Positions 17,701 to 26,448 of a DNA stretch of 64,000 nt are shown in pieces. This stretch comes from Paenibacillus sp. 37. Its GTDB lineage: Bacteria > Bacillota > Bacilli > Paenibacillales > Paenibacillaceae. The notes beneath the pieces were generated by a model that was not told the origin of the DNA, searched no databases, and saw nothing but the letters and a program-made list of their open reading frames with translations. A program made the position numbers and the translations under genes. Position 1 is the stretch's first letter; each line of letters opens with the position of its first letter. Where the stretch lies: NCBI RefSeq assembly GCF_008386395.1, contig NZ_CP043762.1, positions 310,001 to 374,000 on the forward strand, written 5' to 3'.

Positions 17701-19310
17701 GGTTAGCAAACGCTGTCGTCTTGCAATTCTCAGTGGAGTCCGTTGCAGCTGTCACGGTAATCGAAGAAACAGAAAAGCCAATGACACACTTTGAACAATT
17801 AAGTTGTCGCACCATACAATGGTTACTCGCAGCATCGACGGGTTCAACAAAAGGCATATCCGTAAGTTCATTTTCTGAAGAAGAAAGCTTCATAGTTAAC
17901 CGCGATGTACTTCGTCGATTGAAAAAGATGTCCGATAACAATACATTAGTCATTCCCTTAGAACAACTACACAAATTTCTAATGTCTCATTGGACCATAA
18001 CCGTTCGCCCAAGTAAAGATCAATGCACGCCTCCTGGTTCGGAACCAACTACAGAAGAAACCTGCATTGAAACAGCGTTTTTTCCGATTCTGCCCGGATT
18101 GGAGATTTCTTTCGAAGAAAGGATCGGTGATGTAAAGGAGAACAAATTGAAATACCGAATGGACGAAGTAGCTAAAGCTTCTCCACAATATTTACGGGAA
18201 CTAGCCAGTCACTTTAAGGATTCAACTGTAGAAACAGAGATCTCTGCCCACCGTGACAATCAGACTCATTCTGCACCGATAGACATGAATGAGCAGTCTG
18301 TTGCTGATTTCGTCCTTAATGATTATTTTGTAACCATTGCTCGACAGATGATCCAGGCTTCATTAGATGCACTAGATCATTATCAGTATCCTGTAGTGGA
18401 TAACACTAAAATGACAGAAATAGCTTTTTTTATTGAAACAGGGACAAAGGCTATCTCTTCTGGGCTGGGACCAACTGAAGACAAATTGGCGAATATCATA
18501 GAATATTTGTTTGAGCAGAATAAGACTATCCCTTTACGGGTTGGCCTAGAACTCAGTTTAGAAGGAGTAAAATACTCTCTTCCGCCGGATGAAAAATGGG
18601 AGAATATCGTTAACCGTTTCAACTTTAATGATGTGCTTACCTTTGTACTAAAAGTGTTGGAGATAAAAGAAAACATGTCTAAAGTTGGACTATTTAAGGC
18701 AGGGACTATAGAGAATGCTGATTCTACGAAATCACCTCTTAATATTGAATTGGAGGATAGCCCAAAAGATGTTTTGAGAAAAGCGGGTCTAACCTCCATG
18801 AGTGAAATTGTGGCTAACTATCCGCAGATCATGCTACAGGAATCCATTGAGATTATGATCCCACCATTCTTATATAGTGTGAAGGATCAGGACACATTAC
18901 AAATGTTATCTCAACAATTCAATTTGTCATACATGCAACTGGCAAGACAAACCTCTATACAACAAGCTGATAAACTTTTCAATGTCTCCGCTTTAGAAAT
19001 TGGACCATTAAAGAAGTTAGAGTTTTTTGAAATGTTTAAACATATCAGAAAACACCAAGCTCTTCTCCAATTATCTGGCATGGTATCACGCAGTTTCTTA
19101 CATGGAATGAGGCTGAGTGCTGGTGAGGGTTTACGCGTTCTTAAACACTTAGAGAATCAATCGAGCTATGGGTTATTTGAGCTCACTGGACAACAGGTGG
19201 AGCTAGAGGATATGGGATCGCCGGAAGGATGGATTATCTCGTTGGATAACAAAAGCGAATCGGGTGGATGGAACACGATCATCATTGAAGAGGAAGTGGA
19301 TTTTGCGTGA
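14724..19310 (+). CDS. Giant protein 2 of the operon, about 1528 aa, with a LysM-like segment
   Basis: ATG 14724 has GAAAGGGG before it; an earlier in-frame ATG at 14646 overlaps the preceding gene and has no ribosome site. Residues 1-1000 are a long run of amphipathic strands, with many segments such as GNLNLSVHRRDAG and LEFTVQLFDG, ending in a Gly-rich part (FGFGMRMGLGKEI). The last third is more helical. Near residues 1385-1410 the segment YSVKDQDTLQMLSQQFNLSY looks like a LysM motif, which normally binds peptidoglycan or other GlcNAc polymers. No export signal is seen. The repetitive beta architecture suggests an elongated or barrel-like body. The stop overlaps the next start (19307). Function unknown. 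Confidence 0.7.
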   Translation: MSHFTQLVEQWKSFDGETVDIEKELFNVPEIASLLRPYSPYIQWTTFNTVVEINPSILTAKGSIKAFGDVDSTFSVSIEETQNEQLSIIFNLNTAEEMTFRIGGISWLLFKNGLIHITGSQSGDPTPQGSISFQILVGSTWVMLQVPSLEAGNKRIFQSIQSFPISALRNLEPVYGAGRFAHKLPFTTGDAEVTLEFDEQQKQVLSVSVKLNTGSFILADRVNVANGNLNLSVHRRDAGIERNLQFNTTLSTVSGASLEMTWRYEDEQGLWKIRQSDQKSCPVNELFATIMPSISSPILEPVIISGFELDVQLGNPTPIMKGSAHISSEISVGGLIVQFTSLKLGSEQGHLQLSLAGTITVDNNMRIDIQYTFEDGTWELCGSIDDWEEISPVNQIQMSPANICWSNDSWNLTASAQWNLWELTVQAELNMHYDLSKEQFTGSLCGVADFNGFAIGVRHDGEKLTATWNGISVDYQPGMEKIIFPLHEGFTLGDLVEEGIYWVKGTRLGLSSPWDMMNDWKLPNLNLEFSLNSENRGVALSIPVQNTLKFLSEIKGLFFRFDPRLEGNKRLEFTVQLFDGKDMTWYPADPSTTPVPNLKQGVLNLEYLGLGQHVLPQGQVGRIESITQAVDLMKSSDMQTVQYDAGTGWIVASQLSLLGSINLSFVFSDPKLYGLKVQVAKNSNQYFKGLDFEILYQKVTKEIGLYQAEITLPDILRYLEFGAYSLTLPSFGIGIYTNGDFRIDIGFPRNMDFSRSCTIQTIVPPGIPFIGSAGFYINKLSEHTSTRLPEIQNGHFSTVMEFGFGMRMGLGKEIRKGPLTAGFSVTVIGILEGVLAHWHAESGGKEDYYYWLQGIAGIQGRLYGDVDLSLVKASVDVIVTVATMLTYEAYRNLEIALVAEVDINMKIKIGRKPFRISMNVSYSSSIKEQFTIEMKKKAPWDIQVQREVLEEGEQSIEPIMFFWDNLVTDAPSPLTLYMTPVLTLSPNQNSPSGLANAVVLQFSVESVAAVTVIEETEKPMTHFEQLSCRTIQWLLAASTGSTKGISVSSFSEEESFIVNRDVLRRLKKMSDNNTLVIPLEQLHKFLMSHWTITVRPSKDQCTPPGSEPTTEETCIETAFFPILPGLEISFEERIGDVKENKLKYRMDEVAKASPQYLRELASHFKDSTVETEISAHRDNQTHSAPIDMNEQSVADFVLNDYFVTIARQMIQASLDALDHYQYPVVDNTKMTEIAFFIETGTKAISSGLGPTEDKLANIIEYLFEQNKTIPLRVGLELSLEGVKYSLPPDEKWENIVNRFNFNDVLTFVLKVLEIKENMSKVGLFKAGTIENADSTKSPLNIELEDSPKDVLRKAGLTSMSEIVANYPQIMLQESIEIMIPPFLYSVKDQDTLQMLSQQFNLSYMQLARQTSIQQADKLFNVSALEIGPLKKLEFFEMFKHIRKHQALLQLSGMVSRSFLHGMRLSAGEGLRVLKHLENQSSYGLFELTGQQVELEDMGSPEGWIISLDNKSESGGWNTIIIEEEVDFA

Positions 19311-22300
19311 GTGTTATGAAAATCAATCTACAAAGAAATGACGTTCTTCAAATAGATGAAAAAGCAGACCTTAAATTTATTGAAGAGTCTGTTATTCAAT
19401 TGGAGATTCCCTCGGTAACTGTGCCTTATCGATATTTACCGAATCATTCGACCGCTTTAGAATTAACCGATGCACAGATCAATGCTATGGGGCTCAAAGG
19501 CCCTGTTCGGATTTGGAAGTTGTCCGAGTCCATGACAATACCAAAGATTTCAGATGATAAGGGAAACGATTCTGTTTCTCTTCAACCGCAGCTCATTGTC
19601 AAATCTGCTCTACAATCAGAGGGAGGGTTACAGGAGCAGCAAATTATGCATGCAGGAGAGGAAGTAGGAGAAAGTAGTTCAGTATGGAGAGCTGGAACTC
19701 AGTTGAGGCTAAGGCTAAAAAGATCTAGTACAACTGCGCCTGGATTCCAAAATAAGGTATACTCACTTATTGGTGTAAACGAGGCAGATGTCGTTCTATT
19801 GGAGAGACTTCTACAGTTAGGACGTACTAACTTGAATAGTCTTGGATTGCAGGTCAGATTACTTTATTTTAATAAAACACAAGATGTACTGCAGACCGTA
19901 GGAGAGAACCCTCACATGTTTATTATGCAGGAGAATCTTAGTACCATAACTCACCCTTCTGCTGGCCTAGAACCATTCTCTGCGCTTCAGGAAAGTGGAT
20001 TGATCCCTGATGCGCATCTTTTCTTCAGTAAATTATGGGAGGGAAGTATTACTCGTTCAGGAGGATATCGTTTGTACTTTTTCGATGAGAAAGAACAACG
20101 CGGTTTACCGGATGAGGTTTTTAATGTGAAAGGTGAATTAGAGGCTGTCCTCATGATCATGTTCTCCGACAAAAAAGTAGAACCATACCTGAATTGTTTG
20201 ATAACCGGAGGACTTGATCCAGCGAGTCCTACGAACTCGGTTTATGCGGAGTGGGAACGAGAACAATTAAGTATCGATGTTAATGGTCCTAATGAGAACT
20301 TAGAAAAGTATATACAAGAACATGGCGTTGATCCAGCAGAATTTGCTGATGCAAATGCAGATCTTCCTTTGAATGGTGAGCAAGAATTACATGTTGAAGA
20401 AGCTATTGTCATGATTAAACCTGGATTAATATCGCTCTCTGATCTGGCTAATTTTTATAACGTAGATGCAAAAGAGATAACAAGATTAAATCCGGATATG
20501 AATTGGGTTAAGCCAGAGGTAGGTATGTGTATCCGTATGCCACATATGCTGGCTCAAGTTAAACGAGGCGAGACATTGCGGCAAATAGCTGCTAAGTATC
20601 ATGTACCAATGGTGTCTCTTGTTTTAGCCAACCAAACGACGTTATTTAAGTTGCTACGTGAAGTGCTCAATAAAGTCAAACTTCTGTCTGGTCCTGTGTA
20701 TCGGATTCCAGTTCTTCCTGAAGGAACTGTTGAATTAAAGGCAGAACGTCTAGCCCCGCCAGAGGATGCAACTCCAATGGACGGAAAAGATGATTTCCAA
20801 GAACTGTTTCAATTGCTTGGCTATAACGTTGTAAAGAATGAAAACTTTCGGGAGTATGTTCCGACTTTGCCTTTGCCGCCTAAACCAGTACAAGTGGATG
20901 CTAATGGCGAGGTTTCATCGGTAGAGGAGACTCCTGTAAAGGAGGTGAAATGGAAATATAATAAAGCCATTCCATTTCATAAATATTTAATGAACCAGGA
21001 TGCTAATTCTTTTGATTCTGATTCTAAATACCGTGGTGTCGGTTCCATATTTCAAATACGCCATTGTTGGATGGACATCTTTGGCAATCAATTATTTCAG
21101 GGCAAGAAAGAGAAAGATGTAACAATGGATATTTTACCCATATCCATTGGATTTACAGATGAAATGCTCGGACCCAACCGTTGGCCCATGATTACGAATG
21201 AATATGAAATCTTACTTGCAGGTACAAAACCGGTACTTCAGGTTCGGTTTATTTGTGATTTGAGCTATTTAGCTAATAAACCAACAAAGAAAGAAGAAGC
21301 AGATCAGGCCAGAGGACAAGGAAAAACATTGCTACGGGCAGCAAACCAGCTTATGTTCACCGTGAAAAGAATGCCTGAATTGAGTTGCACAGTCAAAACG
21401 AGTTTAATGCCCCTTGAATCGTTTGACATAAAGGACATCCCAATTTTAGTGGGATTTCTGAAACTTGCAGCAGAATTACTATACGCTTGGGCAGACGGGA
21501 AACAAACGCTGGAAAATGAAAAGGACATGGATAAACTAAAAAAACCGTTTACCTTAGATATTCCTATTGACCCCGATAAATTAAATCCATTGGATATCTT
21601 TGAGTTGAATGTCCTCTTTGAAATTACACGGGAGAAGTCATTCGTCGCACCAGTCTTTCGTTCCATGGAGTCTGTTTGGAGAAGTAGTACTCGCATTTTG
21701 CCGATCAGAGATAAGGCACTTGATGAGAAAGACCATGAGTCTGCGCGTCTTGAAACTTCTTTTCTACGATTTGCTTCCAATTTGGAGAAAGCATTAGAGC
21801 AAAATCAGCAGTACTTTTACCGTACAGCAATCGGCCTAGATCGTAAAAAATGGTTGGAGCACTCCACAGAGGTGCCAATCTGGATTGTTCGAATGGCTAA
21901 GACAGACGCCACGGATGTATCTGGACTAAAGTTATTAATTGAACGAGAAAATGCAACTAATATAGTGCCAACAATTTATGCTCCTAGCCCTTTAATTAAC
22001 GAGGACCTCGAGCTTCCTTATCGCAAAAAATTTAATGCTGATGGTACAGAAATTCTTGAAGCACAAGATTTAGGACGAATTCGCACGAAAGATATGGAAG
22101 CGTACGCTCAATTCTTCTTAAATACGTTTGAACAGATTCTTTCCTCGGAAGCTATTCCGGCATTCGAAATGTTGGAAAGTCAGCCTACTGACATGAGATA
22201 TACGGAACAATTATTGATGTTTAAGAGAGAAATAGCAAAAGCACTTTCCAATCAATTGATCGATGTATATAAAGGGGCACCAGAATCGGATTTAGATGCA

Positions 22301-24082
22301 CTAACATCTGCACGAGAGACATATCGGCAGCAAATGCTCCATTCCTTGCAAAAAACGTATTTAACCGATGCAATCGCTCAGTTTCAGACCATTTCACGAG
22401 GTAATTTAAAGTCAAATGATGAAGATACGAGCCGCCTTTACGGTATGTTCTTGGTGGATGGAAATACTCTACCTGCAGGTATTACTTTGCCGCCAAGTAA
22501 AGTCGACATTAAGCAATATGGGGTTGCCCATCAAGTGCGTTCCTTCCTAAATATGGCTTTTGTAGGAACTAAAGAAGATCCGGCAGCAATCACAACTTCG
22601 CCTTTTATAAAAGTTAATGCCCAGTATTGGCCAACACATATCGAGCATCAGATCGACACAATACCAGATATTGAGGGTTATGAAGCTTCTTCTTGGCTTT
22701 ATTTCATTCTGCCTGACAAGGATCAGGGCAAGGATTCTCCACTTACAAGATCGCTGGGTGCCTTTGATGTCCCTTTACCATTAAGGAGTTACCCAGAAAT
22801 ACCTGCTTTAAAGACCCAAGGTATGGAGGATCCACTGGTGGACCAAACGTCTTTTACCTCTCCACTAAATTCTCATTTGCTTTGGAATTACACTCTAACT
22901 TATAGCAGAACTCGGCATATGCCTCAAGATCGAGTGCATGTGAGAGTGATTTTTAAAGAGATGCCATCCTTTGAGACACAAGCGGATGAGGAAGGAGTCC
23001 ATTTATGTGGGGCGTTACTGGAATATCAAGATTATTACAACAGCACACTTAAAACGCAGTTGAAGCAAGTAGAAGAGCTCTCTTCTTTAGTTGGTGATCA
23101 ACAAGTAATGGTTAAAGATATGGCAGAAAAACTGCGTAGTATTGCTGGATATGTTAAAGAAAATTGGGTAAGATGGCAGGACTATAAAGCAAGTCTTCCA
23201 TCTGCAATTGTTGAGAATGAACCCAAACTGGACACTTTAGGAAATCACGAGTATCGCTTCTATTTGGAGGAATACGATAACAACGGGTTATTAGAAATAG
23301 CTTTAACTGAAACTTCTCCCAATCCATCTAGTTTTGTACCTATCGTCAGTATTGATGGCTATGACACAGAGTCTGTTTCCAAAATCCCGCTAAAGAGTGG
23401 AACAAGCCACCGTTTTATTTTCAGGTTCCGTAATCGCTTTGCGAATGATTCATGGCTTCAATCTGATCAAGGTCTACAAATCTCAAAGAGGTTGGTGACA
23501 CTAAAAGGATTAAATATTATTACCGAATCGAGTGCTCGTGCACATGTGCTAATTTCTAGAAACGAGGAATTAATCAAGGACAAGCCCCTCGCCCTGCCCT
23601 TTGTTTATCGAACAGAAGAGCACCGTTTTGAAAGGGCGTATCTTCCTTCGCTTAGAAGGGACTATCCAATTCCTATGACTGAAATTGGTGGAGCACCAGT
23701 GTCATTAACAACGCTGCTCGAACGCTTCATTACTTCTTTATTTAAGGGTGAAAAGGATTCTAATCAGCTTCATTTACAACTAGAATGCTTCTATTCTTAC
23801 GAGCTGGAAAATCGTATTTTCTCCATATCTCTGCCCATGTTCCTTATGCCAAGAAAAAACTTTCCTGTGACTTCGGATATTTTAGATCAGATATCCAAAC
23901 AAGTTGAGGAATTTTTTGTAGTCCGCAATCCAGAACGAAGAGGAGGAAAGCTTCATTTTGATTTTACAGTTTTGATTAATGACAGTCAGCAAAACACGAG
24001 TGGAGGAGAAGTTGGTAAACCGGTTACACTTTTGCGACTAACAGACGTAGTACTTGACCTCACTCAAATCGCGTTAATTTAA
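19307..24082 (+). CDS. Giant protein 3 of the operon, about 1591 aa, two LysM-like motifs
   Basis: GTG 19307 overlaps the stop of giant protein 2; ATG 19316 is an alternative start. Residues about 365-412 (GLISLSDLANFYNVDAKEIT) and 415-470 (VKRGETLRQIAAKYHVP) are two tandem LysM motifs. The rest is mixed: an N-terminal domain with few landmarks, a long helical middle, a coiled stretch (QLKQVEELSSLVGDQQVMV, around residue 1250) and a beta-rich end. There is no signal peptide. LysM proteins without export signals occur in phage tails and contractile injection systems as baseplate or tail-hub parts, but no sheath, tube or spike gene lies nearby. It ends the operon; terminators follow. Confidence 0.7.
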   Translation: MSVMKINLQRNDVLQIDEKADLKFIEESVIQLEIPSVTVPYRYLPNHSTALELTDAQINAMGLKGPVRIWKLSESMTIPKISDDKGNDSVSLQPQLIVKSALQSEGGLQEQQIMHAGEEVGESSSVWRAGTQLRLRLKRSSTTAPGFQNKVYSLIGVNEADVVLLERLLQLGRTNLNSLGLQVRLLYFNKTQDVLQTVGENPHMFIMQENLSTITHPSAGLEPFSALQESGLIPDAHLFFSKLWEGSITRSGGYRLYFFDEKEQRGLPDEVFNVKGELEAVLMIMFSDKKVEPYLNCLITGGLDPASPTNSVYAEWEREQLSIDVNGPNENLEKYIQEHGVDPAEFADANADLPLNGEQELHVEEAIVMIKPGLISLSDLANFYNVDAKEITRLNPDMNWVKPEVGMCIRMPHMLAQVKRGETLRQIAAKYHVPMVSLVLANQTTLFKLLREVLNKVKLLSGPVYRIPVLPEGTVELKAERLAPPEDATPMDGKDDFQELFQLLGYNVVKNENFREYVPTLPLPPKPVQVDANGEVSSVEETPVKEVKWKYNKAIPFHKYLMNQDANSFDSDSKYRGVGSIFQIRHCWMDIFGNQLFQGKKEKDVTMDILPISIGFTDEMLGPNRWPMITNEYEILLAGTKPVLQVRFICDLSYLANKPTKKEEADQARGQGKTLLRAANQLMFTVKRMPELSCTVKTSLMPLESFDIKDIPILVGFLKLAAELLYAWADGKQTLENEKDMDKLKKPFTLDIPIDPDKLNPLDIFELNVLFEITREKSFVAPVFRSMESVWRSSTRILPIRDKALDEKDHESARLETSFLRFASNLEKALEQNQQYFYRTAIGLDRKKWLEHSTEVPIWIVRMAKTDATDVSGLKLLIERENATNIVPTIYAPSPLINEDLELPYRKKFNADGTEILEAQDLGRIRTKDMEAYAQFFLNTFEQILSSEAIPAFEMLESQPTDMRYTEQLLMFKREIAKALSNQLIDVYKGAPESDLDALTSARETYRQQMLHSLQKTYLTDAIAQFQTISRGNLKSNDEDTSRLYGMFLVDGNTLPAGITLPPSKVDIKQYGVAHQVRSFLNMAFVGTKEDPAAITTSPFIKVNAQYWPTHIEHQIDTIPDIEGYEASSWLYFILPDKDQGKDSPLTRSLGAFDVPLPLRSYPEIPALKTQGMEDPLVDQTSFTSPLNSHLLWNYTLTYSRTRHMPQDRVHVRVIFKEMPSFETQADEEGVHLCGALLEYQDYYNSTLKTQLKQVEELSSLVGDQQVMVKDMAEKLRSIAGYVKENWVRWQDYKASLPSAIVENEPKLDTLGNHEYRFYLEEYDNNGLLEIALTETSPNPSSFVPIVSIDGYDTESVSKIPLKSGTSHRFIFRFRNRFANDSWLQSDQGLQISKRLVTLKGLNIITESSARAHVLISRNEELIKDKPLALPFVYRTEEHRFERAYLPSLRRDYPIPMTEIGGAPVSLTTLLERFITSLFKGEKDSNQLHLQLECFYSYELENRIFSISLPMFLMPRKNFPVTSDILDQISKQVEEFFVVRNPERRGGKLHFDFTVLINDSQQNTSGGEVGKPVTLLRLTDVVLDLTQIALI

Positions 24083-24118
24083 GAAGGGGCATGGATAGCG
24101 ATATTAAAAAGGACCTCA

Positions 24119-24160
24119 CCCACAATTTCAGTAAAACATATGGTTTGCTGAAATTGTGGG
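24119..24160 (+). terminator. Hairpin after the giant-protein operon
   Basis: A perfect 13-bp stem, CCCACAATTTCAG (24119-24131) with its complement at 24148-24160. There is no long T-run, so it may slow polymerase or protect the RNA end. Confidence 0.6.
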
Positions 24161-24187
24161 CGGGTTATAAAAATCATATTAACCCTT

Positions 24188-24216
24188 AAAAGTCGCTATT
24201 TGCGGCTTTTTTCTTT
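24188..24216 (+). terminator. Second terminator after the operon
   Basis: AAAAGTCGC (24188-24196) pairs with GCGGCTTTT (24202-24210), one G-U pair, followed by a T-rich tail. A canonical intrinsic terminator. Confidence 0.75.
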
Positions 24217-24601
24217 TAAGACATCAAGTTTATTTCTTGTCCTGTTGTCTGAAAGAGTTTTTAGAAGTACAAAAAATAATTAACATATAAGTCGTTAGTA
24301 TAGTGGCTTTTTTTGCATTTAAAGAATTAAAGTTACTATTTCAACCTCACCCTCAGGAAAGTTGGAATCAATCATTTATCTTGGGGCGAATTATTGCCAG
24401 GTCATGGTCTCAAAAGAAATATATTGGGTACACAAGTTGAGATGTATTGGTATAGGCATTTGTATTTTATTTATGATGCCTGGAGTAAACACAAAGCTAT
24501 TTCCTTTTAATCTGTAAAATAATGACGTTCTGGGATTTTAACTTTATAATGTAATGAGACGGTGGAACTACTCAATAATCTGAATTAATCGGAGTGAGTG
24601 T
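24217..24601. other. Intergenic stretch, possible gene scar
   Basis: About 385 bp. A short frame near 24388-24508 reads ELLPGHGLKRNIL... to a TAA without a start or ribosome site; it may be a scar of a lost gene. A further GGCTTTTTTT run near 24306 could be another weak terminator. Otherwise nothing is seen. Confidence 0.3.
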
Positions 24602-25297
24602 ATGATCTATATAACGGGAGATATCCATGGAACCATTAGCATCAATAAGCGACTAAATAGCCGGAACTTCCCACAACAGAAACACATTACAAAAGATGAC
24701 TATGTCATCATTGCTGGAGACTTTGGATTGTTATGGGATGATAGTAATGAGGATCGGTACTGGCTTAAGTGGCTAGACAAAACCAAGTCGTTCACCACTC
24801 TTTTTGTAGATGGAAATCATGAAAATTTTGATTTGCTAGAGCAGTACCCTGTTGAAAGCTGGAATGGGGGTGAAGTACATAGGATAAACAAAAGCGTGAT
24901 CCACTTGATGCGAGGACAAGTTTTTAATATTGAAGGTCAAACGTTTTTTACGTTTGGTGGAGCTGCTTCTCATGATAAAGAGTATCGAAAAGAGGGTAAA
25001 TCGTGGTGGAGCCGTGAAATGCCTTCGCAAGCGGAATACGAAGAAGGATTAAGAAACTTAGATAAAGTTGACTGGAAAGTAGACTACATTATAACTCACA
25101 CATGCTCAACAACTGCCTTAAAGTACATTGCAAACTGTTGTGACCTTCACATGGATTTGGACGAGATGCATCCATACTTTCAGGGAATAGAGCAAAAAGC
25201 CAATTATAAGCATTGGTACTTTGGTCATTTCCATCATGATTTTGAGTTGCCCAATAATCTGAGGCTATTGTATACGGATATGATACGGATTAACTAG
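24602..25297 (+). CDS. Calcineurin-type metallophosphoesterase
   Basis: 231 residues. All the family metal-binding blocks are visible: GDIHG at 6-10, GDFGLLWD near 39-46, GNHE near 72-75, a His in ITHTCS and GHFHHD near the C-terminus. The enzymes use two metal ions to hydrolyse phosphomono- or diesters (proteins, nucleotides or diadenosine tetraphosphate); the substrate cannot be told from sequence. Ribosome site CGGAG. It is soluble and stands alone, followed by two small genes on the same strand. A stub of a similar enzyme starts at 39511. Confidence 0.85.
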   Translation: MIYITGDIHGTISINKRLNSRNFPQQKHITKDDYVIIAGDFGLLWDDSNEDRYWLKWLDKTKSFTTLFVDGNHENFDLLEQYPVESWNGGEVHRINKSVIHLMRGQVFNIEGQTFFTFGGAASHDKEYRKEGKSWWSREMPSQAEYEEGLRNLDKVDWKVDYIITHTCSTTALKYIANCCDLHMDLDEMHPYFQGIEQKANYKHWYFGHFHHDFELPNNLRLLYTDMIRIN

Positions 25298-25379
25298 AAG
25301 AAAAGACTTGAATTAGAAAAACTATATTATAAAAATAAAAAAATAAGCCTACATTACAATGTATTCCAAGGAGGAAAAA

Positions 25380-25667
25380 ATGAAGTATTATCCAATGACA
25401 GATGACGTGAAAAAGTTTAGTAATAATCAGAGATTTGCATATAATGTCGTGGTGAACCTCTACACTTGTAAAGATGAGAAAGATGATTATATTAATAAAA
25501 ATGTTCGTATTGGTTCCAATGAGAAACTCAGTGAGGAAGAACTTATACAAAGAGCAACAAATGTGGTTAATGGATTGATTGATTCAAAGGAGGAGTACAA
25601 GCATTACGATTTAGTTAAAATTGTAGGAATTACTTTTGCAGGTGCCTATGATCGACATTTAAAATAA
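25380..25667 (+). CDS. Hypothetical protein, 95 aa
   Basis: ATG 25380 follows AAGGAGG, a very strong site. Small, soluble, charged and mostly helical. No motif is recognised. It comes 82 bp after the phosphoesterase and could be cotranscribed with it. Confidence 0.65.
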   Translation: MKYYPMTDDVKKFSNNQRFAYNVVVNLYTCKDEKDDYINKNVRIGSNEKLSEEELIQRATNVVNGLIDSKEEYKHYDLVKIVGITFAGAYDRHLK

Positions 25668-25919
25668 CATAGTTATTGATCGCAGGTCACCTTACATACG
25701 ATTACTTCAAATTTAAAGGAGGTTTCCGTAACCTCATCTTTAACTTATGATGCGCTCACAGTCTTACAACCTTGTCGATATCAGGATCATTCGAAACGAC
25801 CTACTGAGAATTATCTTTAGGGAGTAAAACTGATAGAACCTTTTAATATCTTAACTTTGAACGAGTGGATATTACTTTAAAAGTTGTGACAATATAACCG
25901 TTGGGAAGGAGGATAGAGT

Positions 25920-26078
25920 ATGAAAAAAGGAATAGAAGTTAACGGTACAGTTTTTGCCAATCAGGGCGATGTTGATAATGATGAATTTCTTGATAAATTT
26001 ATAGCATTTATTGAGTCAAATGGATGGGGGTTTGGTGGAGGAAGCAAACAGATTGATGAAGATGGAAATGACATTTGA
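25920..26078 (+). CDS. Small acidic protein, 52 aa
   Basis: ATG 25920 is preceded by AAGGAGG at about 25907-25913 and reads 52 codons to TGA 26076. The product is acidic, with a glycine-rich turn (GWGFGGGSK) near the C-terminus and a helix before it (DEFLDKFIAFIESNG). The family is not recognised, but the ribosome site and the sensible composition support a real gene. Confidence 0.6.
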   Translation: MKKGIEVNGTVFANQGDVDNDEFLDKFIAFIESNGWGFGGGSKQIDEDGNDI

Positions 26079-26448
26079 TATTGATGTATAACACCAGTTG
26101 TCTGACTAGATACAGTGTACGGATGTTATTTGCTCGTTTGTCTTCATACTCCTTTGCGCAAAATTTACTATAACACGCTTGCAAAACACAAATTAACGCT
26201 TGTTGCACTTACATCCTTGGTCACAGTGATTTGTCTACGGTATATAGATTAATCAAGATGGGAGGAAATCCAACTAAACCTAGAGCAAAAGACATCTATA
26301 ATAGAGGGATCGTTTGCATCCAATTTAAATTGAATAGGTAGATACTTTAAGAAAAACAAAATCGATTCAGGAACTTTACTGTTAATCATATTAATATTTC
26401 GTCGTGTACATAGAAGCAAACATAAATAAGAGAAGGGCTGTGCCAGTA
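26079..26448. other. Intergenic stretch
   Basis: About 370 bp, AT-rich. An open frame on the minus strand at 26008-26208 has no ribosome site and overlaps the 52-aa gene. Nothing else was seen apart from the ribosome site of the next gene at 26431-26437. Confidence 0.35.

Noticed and set aside
19307..24082. Giant LysM operon as a contractile injection system
   Set aside because: No sheath, tube, spike, baseplate or AAA-type assembly gene is visible in the operon, so LysM alone does not support it.
25718..25735. GGAGGTTTCCGTAACCTC as a ribosome site or operator
   Set aside because: It resembles a ribosome site, but no start codon follows at a usable distance; the inverted repeat is short and isolated.
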